From: Intestinibacter sp.
GTDB lineage: Bacteria > Bacillota > Clostridia > Peptostreptococcales > Peptostreptococcaceae
NCBI RefSeq assembly: GCF_022780145.1
Contig: NZ_JALEXO010000264.1
Coordinates: 1-23,504, forward strand
Direction of reading: 5' to 3'
Length of the DNA: 23,504 bases
Shown here: piece after piece, positions 6,330 through 13,424 of the stretch
How the letters are laid out: each line of letters starts with the position of its first letter
Position numbering within the stretch: the first letter of the stretch is position 1
Program-made: the position numbers and the translations under genes
The notes under the pieces: generated by a model
The model's database searches: none
Seen by the model: only the letters and a program-made list of their open reading frames with translations
Told to the model about the DNA's origin: nothing

Positions 6330-7745
6330 CTAAGCTGCTTTATTATGTTCTATGTGTTTTTCTTTATTTGCTTTTACAAAGAATACTATTGCAAACAATA
6401 CTGCTACTACAATACCGATTGTGTTACCTATTTGTGATGGTAATCTAAATCCTTCTGGAGCTTGCATTATATAGCTGAATGTTACAGCTGTCATATATAT
6501 TGCTGGAGCTACTGTTACCATGTAGTTCTTGTTGTTTTTAAGTAGGAACATACTTCCTGTCCACAACATTATCATCGCTAATGTTTGGTTAGCCCATGAG
6601 AAATATCTCCAAATTATATTAAAATCTATAAATGTAAGAGCTACACCTACTGCAAATAGTGGTATGGCTATCATAAATCTAGAACTCAATTTATCTTGTT
6701 TTATATTGAATGAATCAGCTATTGTAAGTCTTGCACTTCTGAATGCTGTATCACCAGATGTTATCGGACAAGCTACAACACCTAATACTGCAAGTACTGC
6801 ACCTACTGGTCCAAGTAGAGTTATTGACATTTCATTTACACCTACTGCTGGAGTACCTCCATAAATTGCTTGTAATTGAGGTTCACCATGGAAGAATGCC
6901 ATTGCAGCTGCTGCCCATATTAAGGCGATTATACCTTCTGCAACCATTGCTCCGTAGAATACTGGTCTTATTTCTCTTTCGTGTTCTACGCATCTAGCCA
7001 TAAGTGGTGATTGTGTAGCATGGAATCCTGATATAGCACCACATGCGATTGTTATAAATAAGTATGGGAATAATGGTTTTCCATCTGGATGGAAGTTTTG
7101 TAAAGTTATATTTGGTATTTGATAACCTTTAACAATTAATCCACCTGCTATACCAACTGCCATTAATATAAGTGCTGCACCAAATACTGGATATATCTTA
7201 CCTATGATCTTGTCTACTGGAAGTACAGTTGCCAATATGTAATATGCAAATATTACTGCAACCCAGATTTGTGTATTTACATTAGTTAAAGTATTTAAAA
7301 GTCCAGCAGGTCCTGTTACAAATACTACACCTACAAGTACTAATAAAACTACACTAAATACTACCATTATTTTTCTAGCACCTTCACCTAGATATATACC
7401 GACAAGTTCTGATGCTGATACACCTTTGTTTTTAAGTGATAAGTAACCAGATAAGAAATCATGTACACCACCTGCAAATATTGTACCAAATACAATCCAT
7501 AAGAAAGCTGCTGGTCCAAATAATGCACCTTGTATTGCACCAAATATTGGTCCTAATCCTGCTATGTTCAAGAATTGAATTAAGAATATCTTTTTCCAAT
7601 TCATAGGAACATAGTCTACACCATCTTCCATTGTTGTAGCTGGAGTTGGTAGAGAGTCATCTATCCCAAAGACTTTTTCTACAAACTTACCATAAATAAA
7701 ATAACCTAGAATTAAAACTATTATTGCTCCGAAAAAGCTAATCAT
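6330..7745 (-). CDS. cstA: CstA-family carbon-starvation transporter, short form
   Basis: This integral membrane protein is a member of the CstA family, whose E. coli members CstA and BtsT take up peptides or pyruvate. The 471 residues form about a dozen membrane segments. Recognisable family parts are the N-terminal ILGYFIYGKFVEKVFG, the cytoplasmic DGVDYVPMNWKKIFLIQFLNIAGLGPIFGA, and FVVGG-like FAGGVHDFLSGYLSL. At 471 residues it is much shorter than the ~700-residue E. coli proteins and matches the short clostridial form. GGGAGGG lies about 7 bases before the ATG. Regulation may involve the CATGAAA-containing sites at 7862-7929, but these lie between divergent genes and could serve either. 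Confidence 0.9.
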   Translation of the reverse strand: MISFFGAIIVLILGYFIYGKFVEKVFGIDDSLPTPATTMEDGVDYVPMNWKKIFLIQFLNIAGLGPIFGAIQGALFGPAAFLWIVFGTIFAGGVHDFLSGYLSLKNKGVSASELVGIYLGEGARKIMVVFSVVLLVLVGVVFVTGPAGLLNTLTNVNTQIWVAVIFAYYILATVLPVDKIIGKIYPVFGAALILMAVGIAGGLIVKGYQIPNITLQNFHPDGKPLFPYLFITIACGAISGFHATQSPLMARCVEHEREIRPVFYGAMVAEGIIALIWAAAAMAFFHGEPQLQAIYGGTPAVGVNEMSITLLGPVGAVLAVLGVVACPITSGDTAFRSARLTIADSFNIKQDKLSSRFMIAIPLFAVGVALTFIDFNIIWRYFSWANQTLAMIMLWTGSMFLLKNNKNYMVTVAPAIYMTAVTFSYIMQAPEGFRLPSQIGNTIGIVVAVLFAIVFFVKANKEKHIEHNKAA

Positions 7746-7861
7746 AACAAATCCCTCCCAAATATATTTTTTTTACTAAATGTAAAGTTTAAATATAATG
7801 TATAATTATTTCCTTTTGTACTTATATAATAATACTTATATATATAGATAGTATTTTGATT

Positions 7862-7929
7862 GTCATGAAATGACGTTTTTTGATACATGAAAGGCATTTA
7901 TATGGTAATAAAATACATGAAAACCATTT
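7862..7929. repeat. CATGAAA-type repeats between cstA and the mutS2-like operon
   Basis: ATACATGAAAGGCATTT (7883-7899) and ATACATGAAAACCATTT (7913-7929) are near-identical direct repeats exactly 30 bases apart, about three helical turns. A third CATGAAA lies inside the perfect dyad GTCAT-GAA-ATGAC (7862-7874). This looks like a cluster of binding sites for one regulator. A 12-bp palindrome CGATTATAATCG (7940-7951) follows. Confidence 0.5.
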
Positions 7930-7939
7930 TAGGAAAATT

Positions 7940-7971
7940 CGATTATAATCGTTTTTTGCATTGAATATAAT
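7940..7971 (+). promoter_or_regulatory. Probable promoter of the leader/mutS2-like operon
   Basis: TATAAT at 7966-7971 is the likely -10. Its -35 position falls in the palindrome CGATTATAATCG (7940-7951), which is not a good -35 but could be an operator. Transcription from here gives a leader of about 180 bases before the first main gene, enough to include the short ORF and the hairpins. Confidence 0.4.
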
Positions 7972-8031
7972 ATCGTTATATGAAATAATGTATATGTAAA
8001 TTTAAAATAATAATAAAAAGGAGAATGTTTT

Positions 8032-8082
8032 TTGAAGAAAAATAATTACGGTGAACTGGAAGTTGTGCTTCTTAGTAAATAA
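8032..8082 (+). CDS. 16-residue leader peptide (translational attenuator)
   Basis: A TTG at 8032 follows AAGGAG (8018-8023) by 8 bases and opens a 16-codon frame: MKKNNYGELEVVLLSK, stop at 8080-8082. The good SD and the position of the frame across the first RNA hairpin support real translation. The peptide has no run of one amino acid, so it does not look like an amino-acid attenuator. It resembles short stalling leaders such as those before erm and cat genes, though the sequence itself matches none I know. For the alternative fold to form, a ribosome should pause around codons 6-9, leaving 8071 onward free. Confidence 0.6.
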   Translation: MKKNNYGELEVVLLSK

Positions 8083-8146
8083 GAAGTTACAACTATTTAA
8101 CTCCTTATTTACTAAGTTATAGGAAAATAACTTATAAATAAAGGAG
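8061..8146 (+). promoter_or_regulatory. Mutually exclusive RNA hairpins controlling the operon's first SD
   Basis: OFF fold: AGTTGT (8061-8066) pairs with ACAACT (8089-8094) and CTTCTTA (8068-8074) with TAAGAAG (8080-8086). Then CTCCTT (8101-8106) pairs with AAGGAG (8141-8146), the SD of the next gene, and AAGTTAT (8114-8120) pairs with ATAACTT (8127-8133). ON fold: CTTAGTAAATAAG (8071-8083) pairs with CTTATTTACTAAG (8104-8116), 13 perfect pairs, which breaks both OFF hairpins and frees the SD. No T run follows the last hairpin, so control is on translation rather than transcription termination. Confidence 0.7.
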
Positions 8147-8155
8147 ACAACTAAA

Positions 8156-8455
8156 TTGAAATATAAAAATGCAAAAAATATATTACCAGAAGAATTGATA
8201 AGCCAAATACAAGAATATATCCAAGGCGATATTATCTACATTCCTATACAGAGAAATAAAGTTTCTTGGGGCGAAAAAAACGGCGCCAAAGACGCCATTA
8301 ACTCTAGAAATAAAGAAATTTTTGAACTTTACAACAAGGGATACAGCTTAGAGGAGATTCAAGGCATCTTTAATCTGTCAGAATCTAGCATAAGAAAGAT
8401 AATCTCTAAAATGAAAAAATCAAATCTTTGTCTAGGAGGTAGCGAAAATGAATAG
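8156..8455 (+). CDS. CD3324-family helix-turn-helix protein
   Basis: A 99-residue basic protein of the CD3324 type, small Mor/HTH-like regulators common in clostridia. The N-terminal half has the family pattern LPEELISQIQEYIQGDIIYIPIQ. The C-terminal half is a helix-turn-helix (NKEIFELYNKGYSLEEIQ, then NLSESSIRKIISKMK), so DNA binding is expected. It starts with TTG: AAGGAG at 8141-8146 is 9 bases upstream and no in-frame ATG is available. That SD is the one buried by the leader hairpin. Its end overlaps the next gene by 8 bases, giving translational coupling, so the leader should control both proteins. Its target is unknown. Confidence 0.78.
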   Translation: MKYKNAKNILPEELISQIQEYIQGDIIYIPIQRNKVSWGEKNGAKDAINSRNKEIFELYNKGYSLEEIQGIFNLSESSIRKIISKMKKSNLCLGGSENE

Positions 8456-10349
8456 TACAACTTTTGATAAATTACAGCTAAACGACTTAAAAGAGCTAGT
8501 TAAAATATACTGTGTTAGCTCTCTAGGAAAGGATTTAATTGACAAATTGACTCCTAAAAAGAATATCAGCGCTGTAAAAAACATGTTAAACGAAAACAAC
8601 GAAGCTAGAAATATATTAAAAAACAGCAATCATATTCCACTAGAAGGTGTATTTAACTTGCACGGTGTGATAGATAAGGTCGAAAAAGGAATGGTCTTAA
8701 ATCCAGAGGAACTTATGATGGTCGAAGCCTTCTTGAGAGGATGCAAAAAAATCAAAAATTTCATGAATGACATGAGCTTCTACGGAGAAACTCTATCATC
8801 CTATGCCTTGAATATAACAGAATTAAGCTCTATAGAAGAAGAAATAAACTACTGCATAAAATCAAATAAAATTGACTCTAACGCTTCTAGTGAATTAAAG
8901 AAAATTCGCCGAAATATAGATATATGTCAATCTAAGATAAACGATAGATTGAATAAGTTTCTGACTTCGAGCTCAAATAAAAAATATATACAGGAATTTC
9001 TAATATGCAAAAGGGACGAAAGATATGTAATCCCGATTAAAGCAAACTATAAAAACGAGGTAAAAGGCGTCATCTTAGATACCTCATCAAAGGGAAGCAC
9101 TGTATTTATAGAGCCTGAAAATATATCTAAATTCAGCTCAGAGCTTATCTCTTTAAAATCAGAGGAGGCAGTAGAGGAATACAAGATTTTATCATATTTA
9201 ACTGAGTTGATTTTCGAAAAAATTCAGGAGATAAAAATAAATATCGAGGTCATATCAAACTACGATATGATTTTCGCAAAGGCAAAATACAGTTTAAACA
9301 ACAACTGTATAACGCCTAAAATAAACGATACTGGATATATAAAGCTTAAAAAAGCTAAGCATCCACTATTAAAGGGAGATATAATACCACTAGATTTTGA
9401 AATAGGTAAAAACTACAGAAGCTTGATAATAACAGGTCCAAATGCAGGTGGCAAGACCGTTGCGTTAAAAACAGTCGGCGTTTTGACTCTTATGACTCAA
9501 TGTGGATTTGATATACCTGCTGAAGAAGGAACTGATATATCTATTTTTGAAAACATATTTGTAGATATAGGCGACAACCAAAGTATAGAAAATACGCTTA
9601 GTACATTTTCTTCTCACATCCAAAATATAGCTTCTATAATAAACAAAAGCAATAAATCAACACTCATCCTATTAGACGAAATAGGAAGTGGAACCGAGCC
9701 AAATGAAGGTGCAGCACTTGCAATCGCTGTATTAGAAGAGCTATACGAAATGGGATGCATAACAGTAGCATCTACCCACTACGGCGAGCTGAAAAAATAC
9801 GCCAAATTACATCCTGACTTTGAAAATGCAGGTATGATGTTTGACAAAGACACTTTAGAGCCACTTTACAAGCTGACTATCGGCCATTCTCAAAGCAGTA
9901 ATGCATTATTTATTTCTAAAAAAATGGGAATTAGAGATAAGGTGCTTAAAAAAGCAAATGACTATATAAACAACAAAGACTACGATATAAAATTAGTTGA
10001 TAGTAGAAAAATAAGAACAGAAAGCGATATAGATATAATCCCTAGCAAAGTTTACGACTACGAAATAGGCGATAAGATAAAACTTTTAGATAAAGACGAC
10101 TACGGTATTGTATATACTCCAGTCGATAAATTTAATAATCTAGAGGTTTTATATAAGGATGAGTTTATCACAGTAAATGTAAAGAGAACTGAGCCTTATC
10201 TAAAGGCAAAAGATCTATATCCTGAAGGCTACGATTTAAACAGCTTATTCGTTTCTTTTGAAGATAGAAAATTAGAAAAAGACATAGCTAGAGGATCTAA
10301 AAAAGCTCTAAAAAAAATTCAAAAGGAAATCAGAAGCAAAAAACAATAA
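8448..10349 (+). CDS. MutS2-like ATPase lacking the Smr nuclease domain
   Basis: A 633-residue MutS2-family protein. It has the N-terminal lever and clamp helices, Walker A GPNAGGKT near 329-336, Walker B LILLDEIGSGTEPNEG with Asp-Glu near 409, and the ASTHYGELKKYA switch motif. MutS2 is usually about 785 residues with a C-terminal Smr domain. Here the Smr is absent; after the ATPase comes only a KOW/SH3-like stretch (YEIGDKIKLLDKDDYGIVY) and a basic tail ending KKALKKIQKEIRSKKQ. Bacillus MutS2 is known to bind collided ribosomes and split them through its ATPase. The ATG has AGGAGGT 7 bases upstream and overlaps the HTH gene. Ribosome protection is my inference from the family and the leader; a DNA role remains possible. 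Confidence 0.85.
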   Translation: MNSTTFDKLQLNDLKELVKIYCVSSLGKDLIDKLTPKKNISAVKNMLNENNEARNILKNSNHIPLEGVFNLHGVIDKVEKGMVLNPEELMMVEAFLRGCKKIKNFMNDMSFYGETLSSYALNITELSSIEEEINYCIKSNKIDSNASSELKKIRRNIDICQSKINDRLNKFLTSSSNKKYIQEFLICKRDERYVIPIKANYKNEVKGVILDTSSKGSTVFIEPENISKFSSELISLKSEEAVEEYKILSYLTELIFEKIQEIKINIEVISNYDMIFAKAKYSLNNNCITPKINDTGYIKLKKAKHPLLKGDIIPLDFEIGKNYRSLIITGPNAGGKTVALKTVGVLTLMTQCGFDIPAEEGTDISIFENIFVDIGDNQSIENTLSTFSSHIQNIASIINKSNKSTLILLDEIGSGTEPNEGAALAIAVLEELYEMGCITVASTHYGELKKYAKLHPDFENAGMMFDKDTLEPLYKLTIGHSQSSNALFISKKMGIRDKVLKKANDYINNKDYDIKLVDSRKIRTESDIDIIPSKVYDYEIGDKIKLLDKDDYGIVYTPVDKFNNLEVLYKDEFITVNVKRTEPYLKAKDLYPEGYDLNSLFVSFEDRKLEKDIARGSKKALKKIQKEIRSKKQ

Positions 10350-10355
10350 AAATCG

Positions 10356-10390
10356 AGAGGTTGTTGCAAGCTCGCAACAACCTCTTTTTT
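10356..10390 (+). terminator. Terminator of the mutS2-like operon
   Basis: AGAGGTTGTTGC (10356-10367) and GCAACAACCTCT (10374-10385) form a perfect 12-bp stem with a 6-base loop and a T run. The reverse strand also has T-rich sequence after the stem, so it may serve the convergent kinase gene as well. Confidence 0.9.
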
Positions 10391-11390
10391 AACAATTCTC
10401 TTTTAAAATCTTTCTAACATACTTAAATCCATCAGAAAATTTTTCAAACATATTTTCAAATTCAATATTAAACTTGCAGTCGACCATCCAGAGCCCGTTT
10501 TTTTTGTACATAGAGACGCTTTTATCTGAGTCGGTCCATCTATATACCCTATTAGTCTTTTCATATACCCAGTCCAAATTTGAATTTACCTTTGCCATAT
10601 CGTTTAAAATATCAATAGCATCGCTGTATCTTTTTTTAGGGTCTACACTCAAGCATTTTTCAGTTATCTCAATCAACTGCCTTGGTATATGGGGGTAGTA
10701 TTTTTTTCTAGTCGGGAAAGTTCCATTTACTATAGATATTTTTAAATCGTTCAAATTCTTGCTTTTTTTTACCTGTCTATTATACTCCTCTTCCCCATTA
10801 CACATTCTATATAAAGTATTTCCAAATTGATAAATATCTACATAGACATCTACCTTCGAGCTATAGCACTGCTCTGGTGCAATATGCTTGTAGTAGACGT
10901 TTTTTAATTTCCCGACACCATTTGAATTTATATTTATCGACGACCCAAAGTCGGTCAAAACTGCACAATTATTTTTATCTATTAATATATTGCTGGGCTT
11001 TATATCGCAGTGTAAGATTTGATTTTTATGAATATAGTAAATTCCACTCAATATATCTAGTGAGTACTTTACTATTTCCCTGACTGTTAGATTTCTAGTC
11101 TGCATTATATCCTGTAAAGATCCATTTTTATAATACGGCATAGATATATAGATGTAATCATCGTCGTATGTAGCGTAATTTACCTTTACAATATTTCTAT
11201 TTTCTATACTTTTGATTTTTCTGACCTCATCGAAATACTTATTGCTCTCCTTGATTTTATTTTTATCGATTTGCTTTAGCATGAAAATTTCCTTTAACTG
11301 TGTATCCTCGACTATATATAGAGAAGAGTTAGCCCCGTGTGATTGTATCTTTTCTACGACTTTCATATTTAACTTTGAATTTATTTCCAT
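10389..11390 (-). CDS. Cytosolic Hanks-type Ser/Thr protein kinase
   Basis: A 333-residue eukaryote-like kinase with intact catalytic residues: Lys39 in MLKQID, Glu55 in the C helix, HCDIKPSN with Asp129, Lys131 and Asn134, DFG at 147-149, APE at 171-173, and Asp185/Gly190 in DIYQFG. The Gly-rich loop near 16-24 is degenerate. A ~60-residue C-terminal extension with no recognised fold follows the kinase domain. There is no transmembrane segment or PASTA repeat, so it is not PrkC; it acts in the cytosol on unknown targets. The ATG lies inside the end of the upstream gene (10-base overlap) with GGGGAG 7 bases before it. The two proteins are thus made together and may work together. Confidence 0.9.
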   Translation of the reverse strand: MEINSKLNMKVVEKIQSHGANSSLYIVEDTQLKEIFMLKQIDKNKIKESNKYFDEVRKIKSIENRNIVKVNYATYDDDYIYISMPYYKNGSLQDIMQTRNLTVREIVKYSLDILSGIYYIHKNQILHCDIKPSNILIDKNNCAVLTDFGSSININSNGVGKLKNVYYKHIAPEQCYSSKVDVYVDIYQFGNTLYRMCNGEEEYNRQVKKSKNLNDLKISIVNGTFPTRKKYYPHIPRQLIEITEKCLSVDPKKRYSDAIDILNDMAKVNSNLDWVYEKTNRVYRWTDSDKSVSMYKKNGLWMVDCKFNIEFENMFEKFSDGFKYVRKILKENC

Positions 11391-11710
11391 GCCATAACTC
11401 CCCTACTTAGGAATAATTCCTCCAAAACACCTTGCATCTTTATAGAATTTGTAATTTTATCGCAAAAATCCTTCGCTTCTATATCATGGCTCTCTCTAAA
11501 ATCCCCGATGTCGACTTTGTAGTATTTTATATCGTATTCATCTATGAAAATATTTGTCAAATTTCTAATATAATTTAGCTTCTGAGCTGTAGAATAGCTA
11601 TTTGGCAAAACTAGCTCATTTCTCTTTATTATTTTTTTATTGTTGGCAAAGCTTCTAAATATATTAAATTCTACCTTTCCACCATTTATGTACATATCAA
11701 TATATATCAT
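11381..11710 (-). CDS. Small hypothetical protein coupled to the kinase
   Basis: I do not recognise the family. The 109-residue protein starts MIYIDMYINGGKVEFNIF, a strand-like pattern with an early Asp that recalls RNase H/RuvC-like folds, and later has KYYKVDIGDFRESHD. That resemblance is weak. There is no signal peptide or membrane segment. I chose the ATG at 11710, which has GAGGAG about 10 bases upstream; the in-frame TTG at 11719 abuts the SD. The stop lies 10 bases past the kinase start, so translation is coupled. It could be a kinase substrate, a partner or an adaptor. Confidence 0.7.
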   Translation of the reverse strand: MIYIDMYINGGKVEFNIFRSFANNKKIIKRNELVLPNSYSTAQKLNYIRNLTNIFIDEYDIKYYKVDIGDFRESHDIEAKDFCDKITNSIKMQGVLEELFLSRGVMAWK

Positions 11711-11760
11711 AATTTTCAACTCCTCATTTTATACTAATATATAATATGAAGGAAAAATAA

Positions 11761-11790
11761 AAAGATGAACTATATTAATTCATCTTTTTT
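11761..11790 (-). terminator. Terminator of the subtilisin gene
   Basis: AAAGATGAA (11761-11769) and TTCATCTTT (11779-11787) form a 9-bp stem with a 9-base loop. T-rich tracts follow on both strands. It lies just after the minus-strand subtilisin stop and before the kinase pair, so that pair must have its own promoter in the 11720-11760 gap. Confidence 0.8.
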
Positions 11791-11794
11791 AGTA

Positions 11795-12736
11795 TTATCT
11801 CGATTTCAAATATACAATGCCATTTCCCTGAATCGTTCTCGGATAATCCAAGGTCTTTGTGAATTTTATCAGCTGTGCATATAACTCCTCTGGTGTGAGT
11901 TCTCGCTGAAATTCATCGTCTGACCAGTTTTTTAAAAGGGCTAAGCTTCCTGTCACATGAGGTGCAGCCATGCTCGTTCCACTCAAGCTAGCGTAGGTAT
12001 TGCCTGGATAGGTGGAGATAATATCTACTCCTGGAGCTACACAATCTATTACTAAGTTCGAATTTGAAAAGGATGCCGGCACAGATTTCTTGTCGACTGC
12101 TCCTACTGATATTACATCTACATATGAGGCTGGATACGAATATTCAAAATCGTCATAATTGCCGTCTCCCTCGTTACCGGCTGCACAGACTATCGATATT
12201 CCGTTTTTAACTGCATTATTTACAGCCCTCTCTAATTTATCGTCGCTTACTCCCATTCCAAGAGACATCGATATTATATCCACATCTAAATTTACAGCGT
12301 AATTTATAGCATTTACAACCCAGCTGAGTTTTCCGGAGCCTGTTTGATCTATCGCCTTTAATATATAGAGCTCAGCCTCTGGAGCTACTCCTACTATAGA
12401 ATTATTTTTGCCATCTGCTGCGATTATTCCCGCTACATGTGTGCCGTGACCTACTCTATCTGTAACTATATTGGGATTTTTCATATCCTCAGTAGTAAAA
12501 TTTCTAACTCCAGCTATATTATCCCTCAAGCTTACATGATTTACATCGCATCCAGAATCTATAATCGCCACTTTTACTCCCTGACCCTTATAAGATGATT
12601 TCCACATATTTTGAGCTGCTATCATATTTACACCATACGGAGATATTTTATTTTTAACTCTTAGATTATCTCTATTCATTGTATATGGAATTAATCTAAC
12701 CTCTAACTCCTTGACTTCTTTTAAATTTTTTTTCAT
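11795..12736 (-). CDS. Intracellular subtilisin-like serine protease (S8)
   Basis: A 313-residue subtilase with a full catalytic set: Asp60 in AIIDSG, His97 in GHGTHVAG, oxyanion Asn188 in AAGNEG and Ser255 in GTSMAAPH. There is no signal peptide. The short N-terminal extension contains LIPY at 15-18, the motif by which intracellular subtilisins block their own active site until the extension is cut. In Bacillus such proteases degrade cytosolic protein around sporulation. Length agrees with this class (about 320). GAGGGA lies 6 bases before the ATG. The gene ends at its own terminator and is the only gene of its unit, next to the kinase pair. Confidence 0.93.
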   Translation of the reverse strand: MKKNLKEVKELEVRLIPYTMNRDNLRVKNKISPYGVNMIAAQNMWKSSYKGQGVKVAIIDSGCDVNHVSLRDNIAGVRNFTTEDMKNPNIVTDRVGHGTHVAGIIAADGKNNSIVGVAPEAELYILKAIDQTGSGKLSWVVNAINYAVNLDVDIISMSLGMGVSDDKLERAVNNAVKNGISIVCAAGNEGDGNYDDFEYSYPASYVDVISVGAVDKKSVPASFSNSNLVIDCVAPGVDIISTYPGNTYASLSGTSMAAPHVTGSLALLKNWSDDEFQRELTPEELYAQLIKFTKTLDYPRTIQGNGIVYLKSR

Positions 12737-12828
12737 ATATATCCCTCATTACTATAGAAACTCTTTATTTTAATATATTATTTATAAATTTAATTTGTTC
12801 CTATTGCCTTTTTAGTAAAAATCGAAAA

Positions 12829-12851
12829 AAAAATGGACCAAAGTCCATTTT
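12829..12851 (-). terminator. Terminator of the DnaQ-type exonuclease gene
   Basis: On the minus strand AAAATGGAC-TTTG-GTCCATTTT is followed by a run of nine T in all. The stem starts within the stop codon region of the gene. Confidence 0.88.
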
Positions 12852-13374
12852 ATTCTACTTTATCTTTAATTGTTAAAAATAGCTTGGCAGTTGCAAGTGT
12901 GTCGCTGTTTGCTCTATGGGCGTTTTCATTTACTATATTGTAGTACTCACAGGCTGTTGCGAGCTTTTTATTTTTGCCCTTGTAGGATTTACATTTTTTT
13001 AACATCTCTAATGTACATATATGATTTGTTATCGGCTCTAAATCAAGCAACTTTAAGTAGTAATTTAAAAATTTAAGGTCGAATTTTGCATTATGTGCGA
13101 TTATAGTTGTATCTGAGACGTACTTTCTAAACTTAGGAAGTACAGTTTCTATAGTCTGTGCATCTTTTACCATATCGTTATCTATATTTGTCAAGGCTGT
13201 TATATTTGAAGGTATTATTCCCTTTGGCTTTACTAGTCTTGAATAATTTTTTCCGATTTTGCCGTTTACTATTTCAGTGACACCGATTTCTATGATTTCA
13301 CACCCAGCGTATGGATCTAGTCCTGTTGTCTCTAAGTCTACAACAATATATTTTTCGTCTGTATATCTATTCAT
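12850..13374 (-). CDS. DnaQ-type DEDDh 3'-5' exonuclease
   Basis: A 174-residue single-domain exonuclease of the DnaQ/PolC-proofreading type. The four acidic residues and the histidine are visible: VVDLETTG (Exo I), HNAKFDLKF (Exo II) and HRANSDTLATAKLF (Exo III, DEDDh subtype). It should remove nucleotides from DNA or RNA 3' ends using two metal ions. As a stand-alone protein it could act in DNA repair or RNA turnover, or supply proofreading. AAAGGAG lies 6 bases before the ATG, and a TATAAT-like -10 lies in the short gap after the aldehyde dehydrogenase gene, so it probably has its own transcript. Confidence 0.88.
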   Translation of the reverse strand: MNRYTDEKYIVVDLETTGLDPYAGCEIIEIGVTEIVNGKIGKNYSRLVKPKGIIPSNITALTNIDNDMVKDAQTIETVLPKFRKYVSDTTIIAHNAKFDLKFLNYYLKLLDLEPITNHICTLEMLKKCKSYKGKNKKLATACEYYNIVNENAHRANSDTLATAKLFLTIKDKVE

Positions 13375-13424
13375 TTAAGTCTCCTTTTTTTCGTATAATT
13401 TATAATTATAACATTTTATCTATA

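Noticed and set aside
8090..8155. Leader of the mutS2-like operon as a transcriptional attenuator or riboswitch
   Set aside because: The last hairpin is not followed by a T run and it pairs directly with the SD. No aptamer core that I know is visible, so translational control fits better.
10389..12736. Kinase, small protein and subtilisin as one three-gene defence or signalling operon
   Set aside because: A terminator at 11761-11790 separates the protease gene from the kinase pair, and no known defence domain is seen; only the two-gene coupling is supported.
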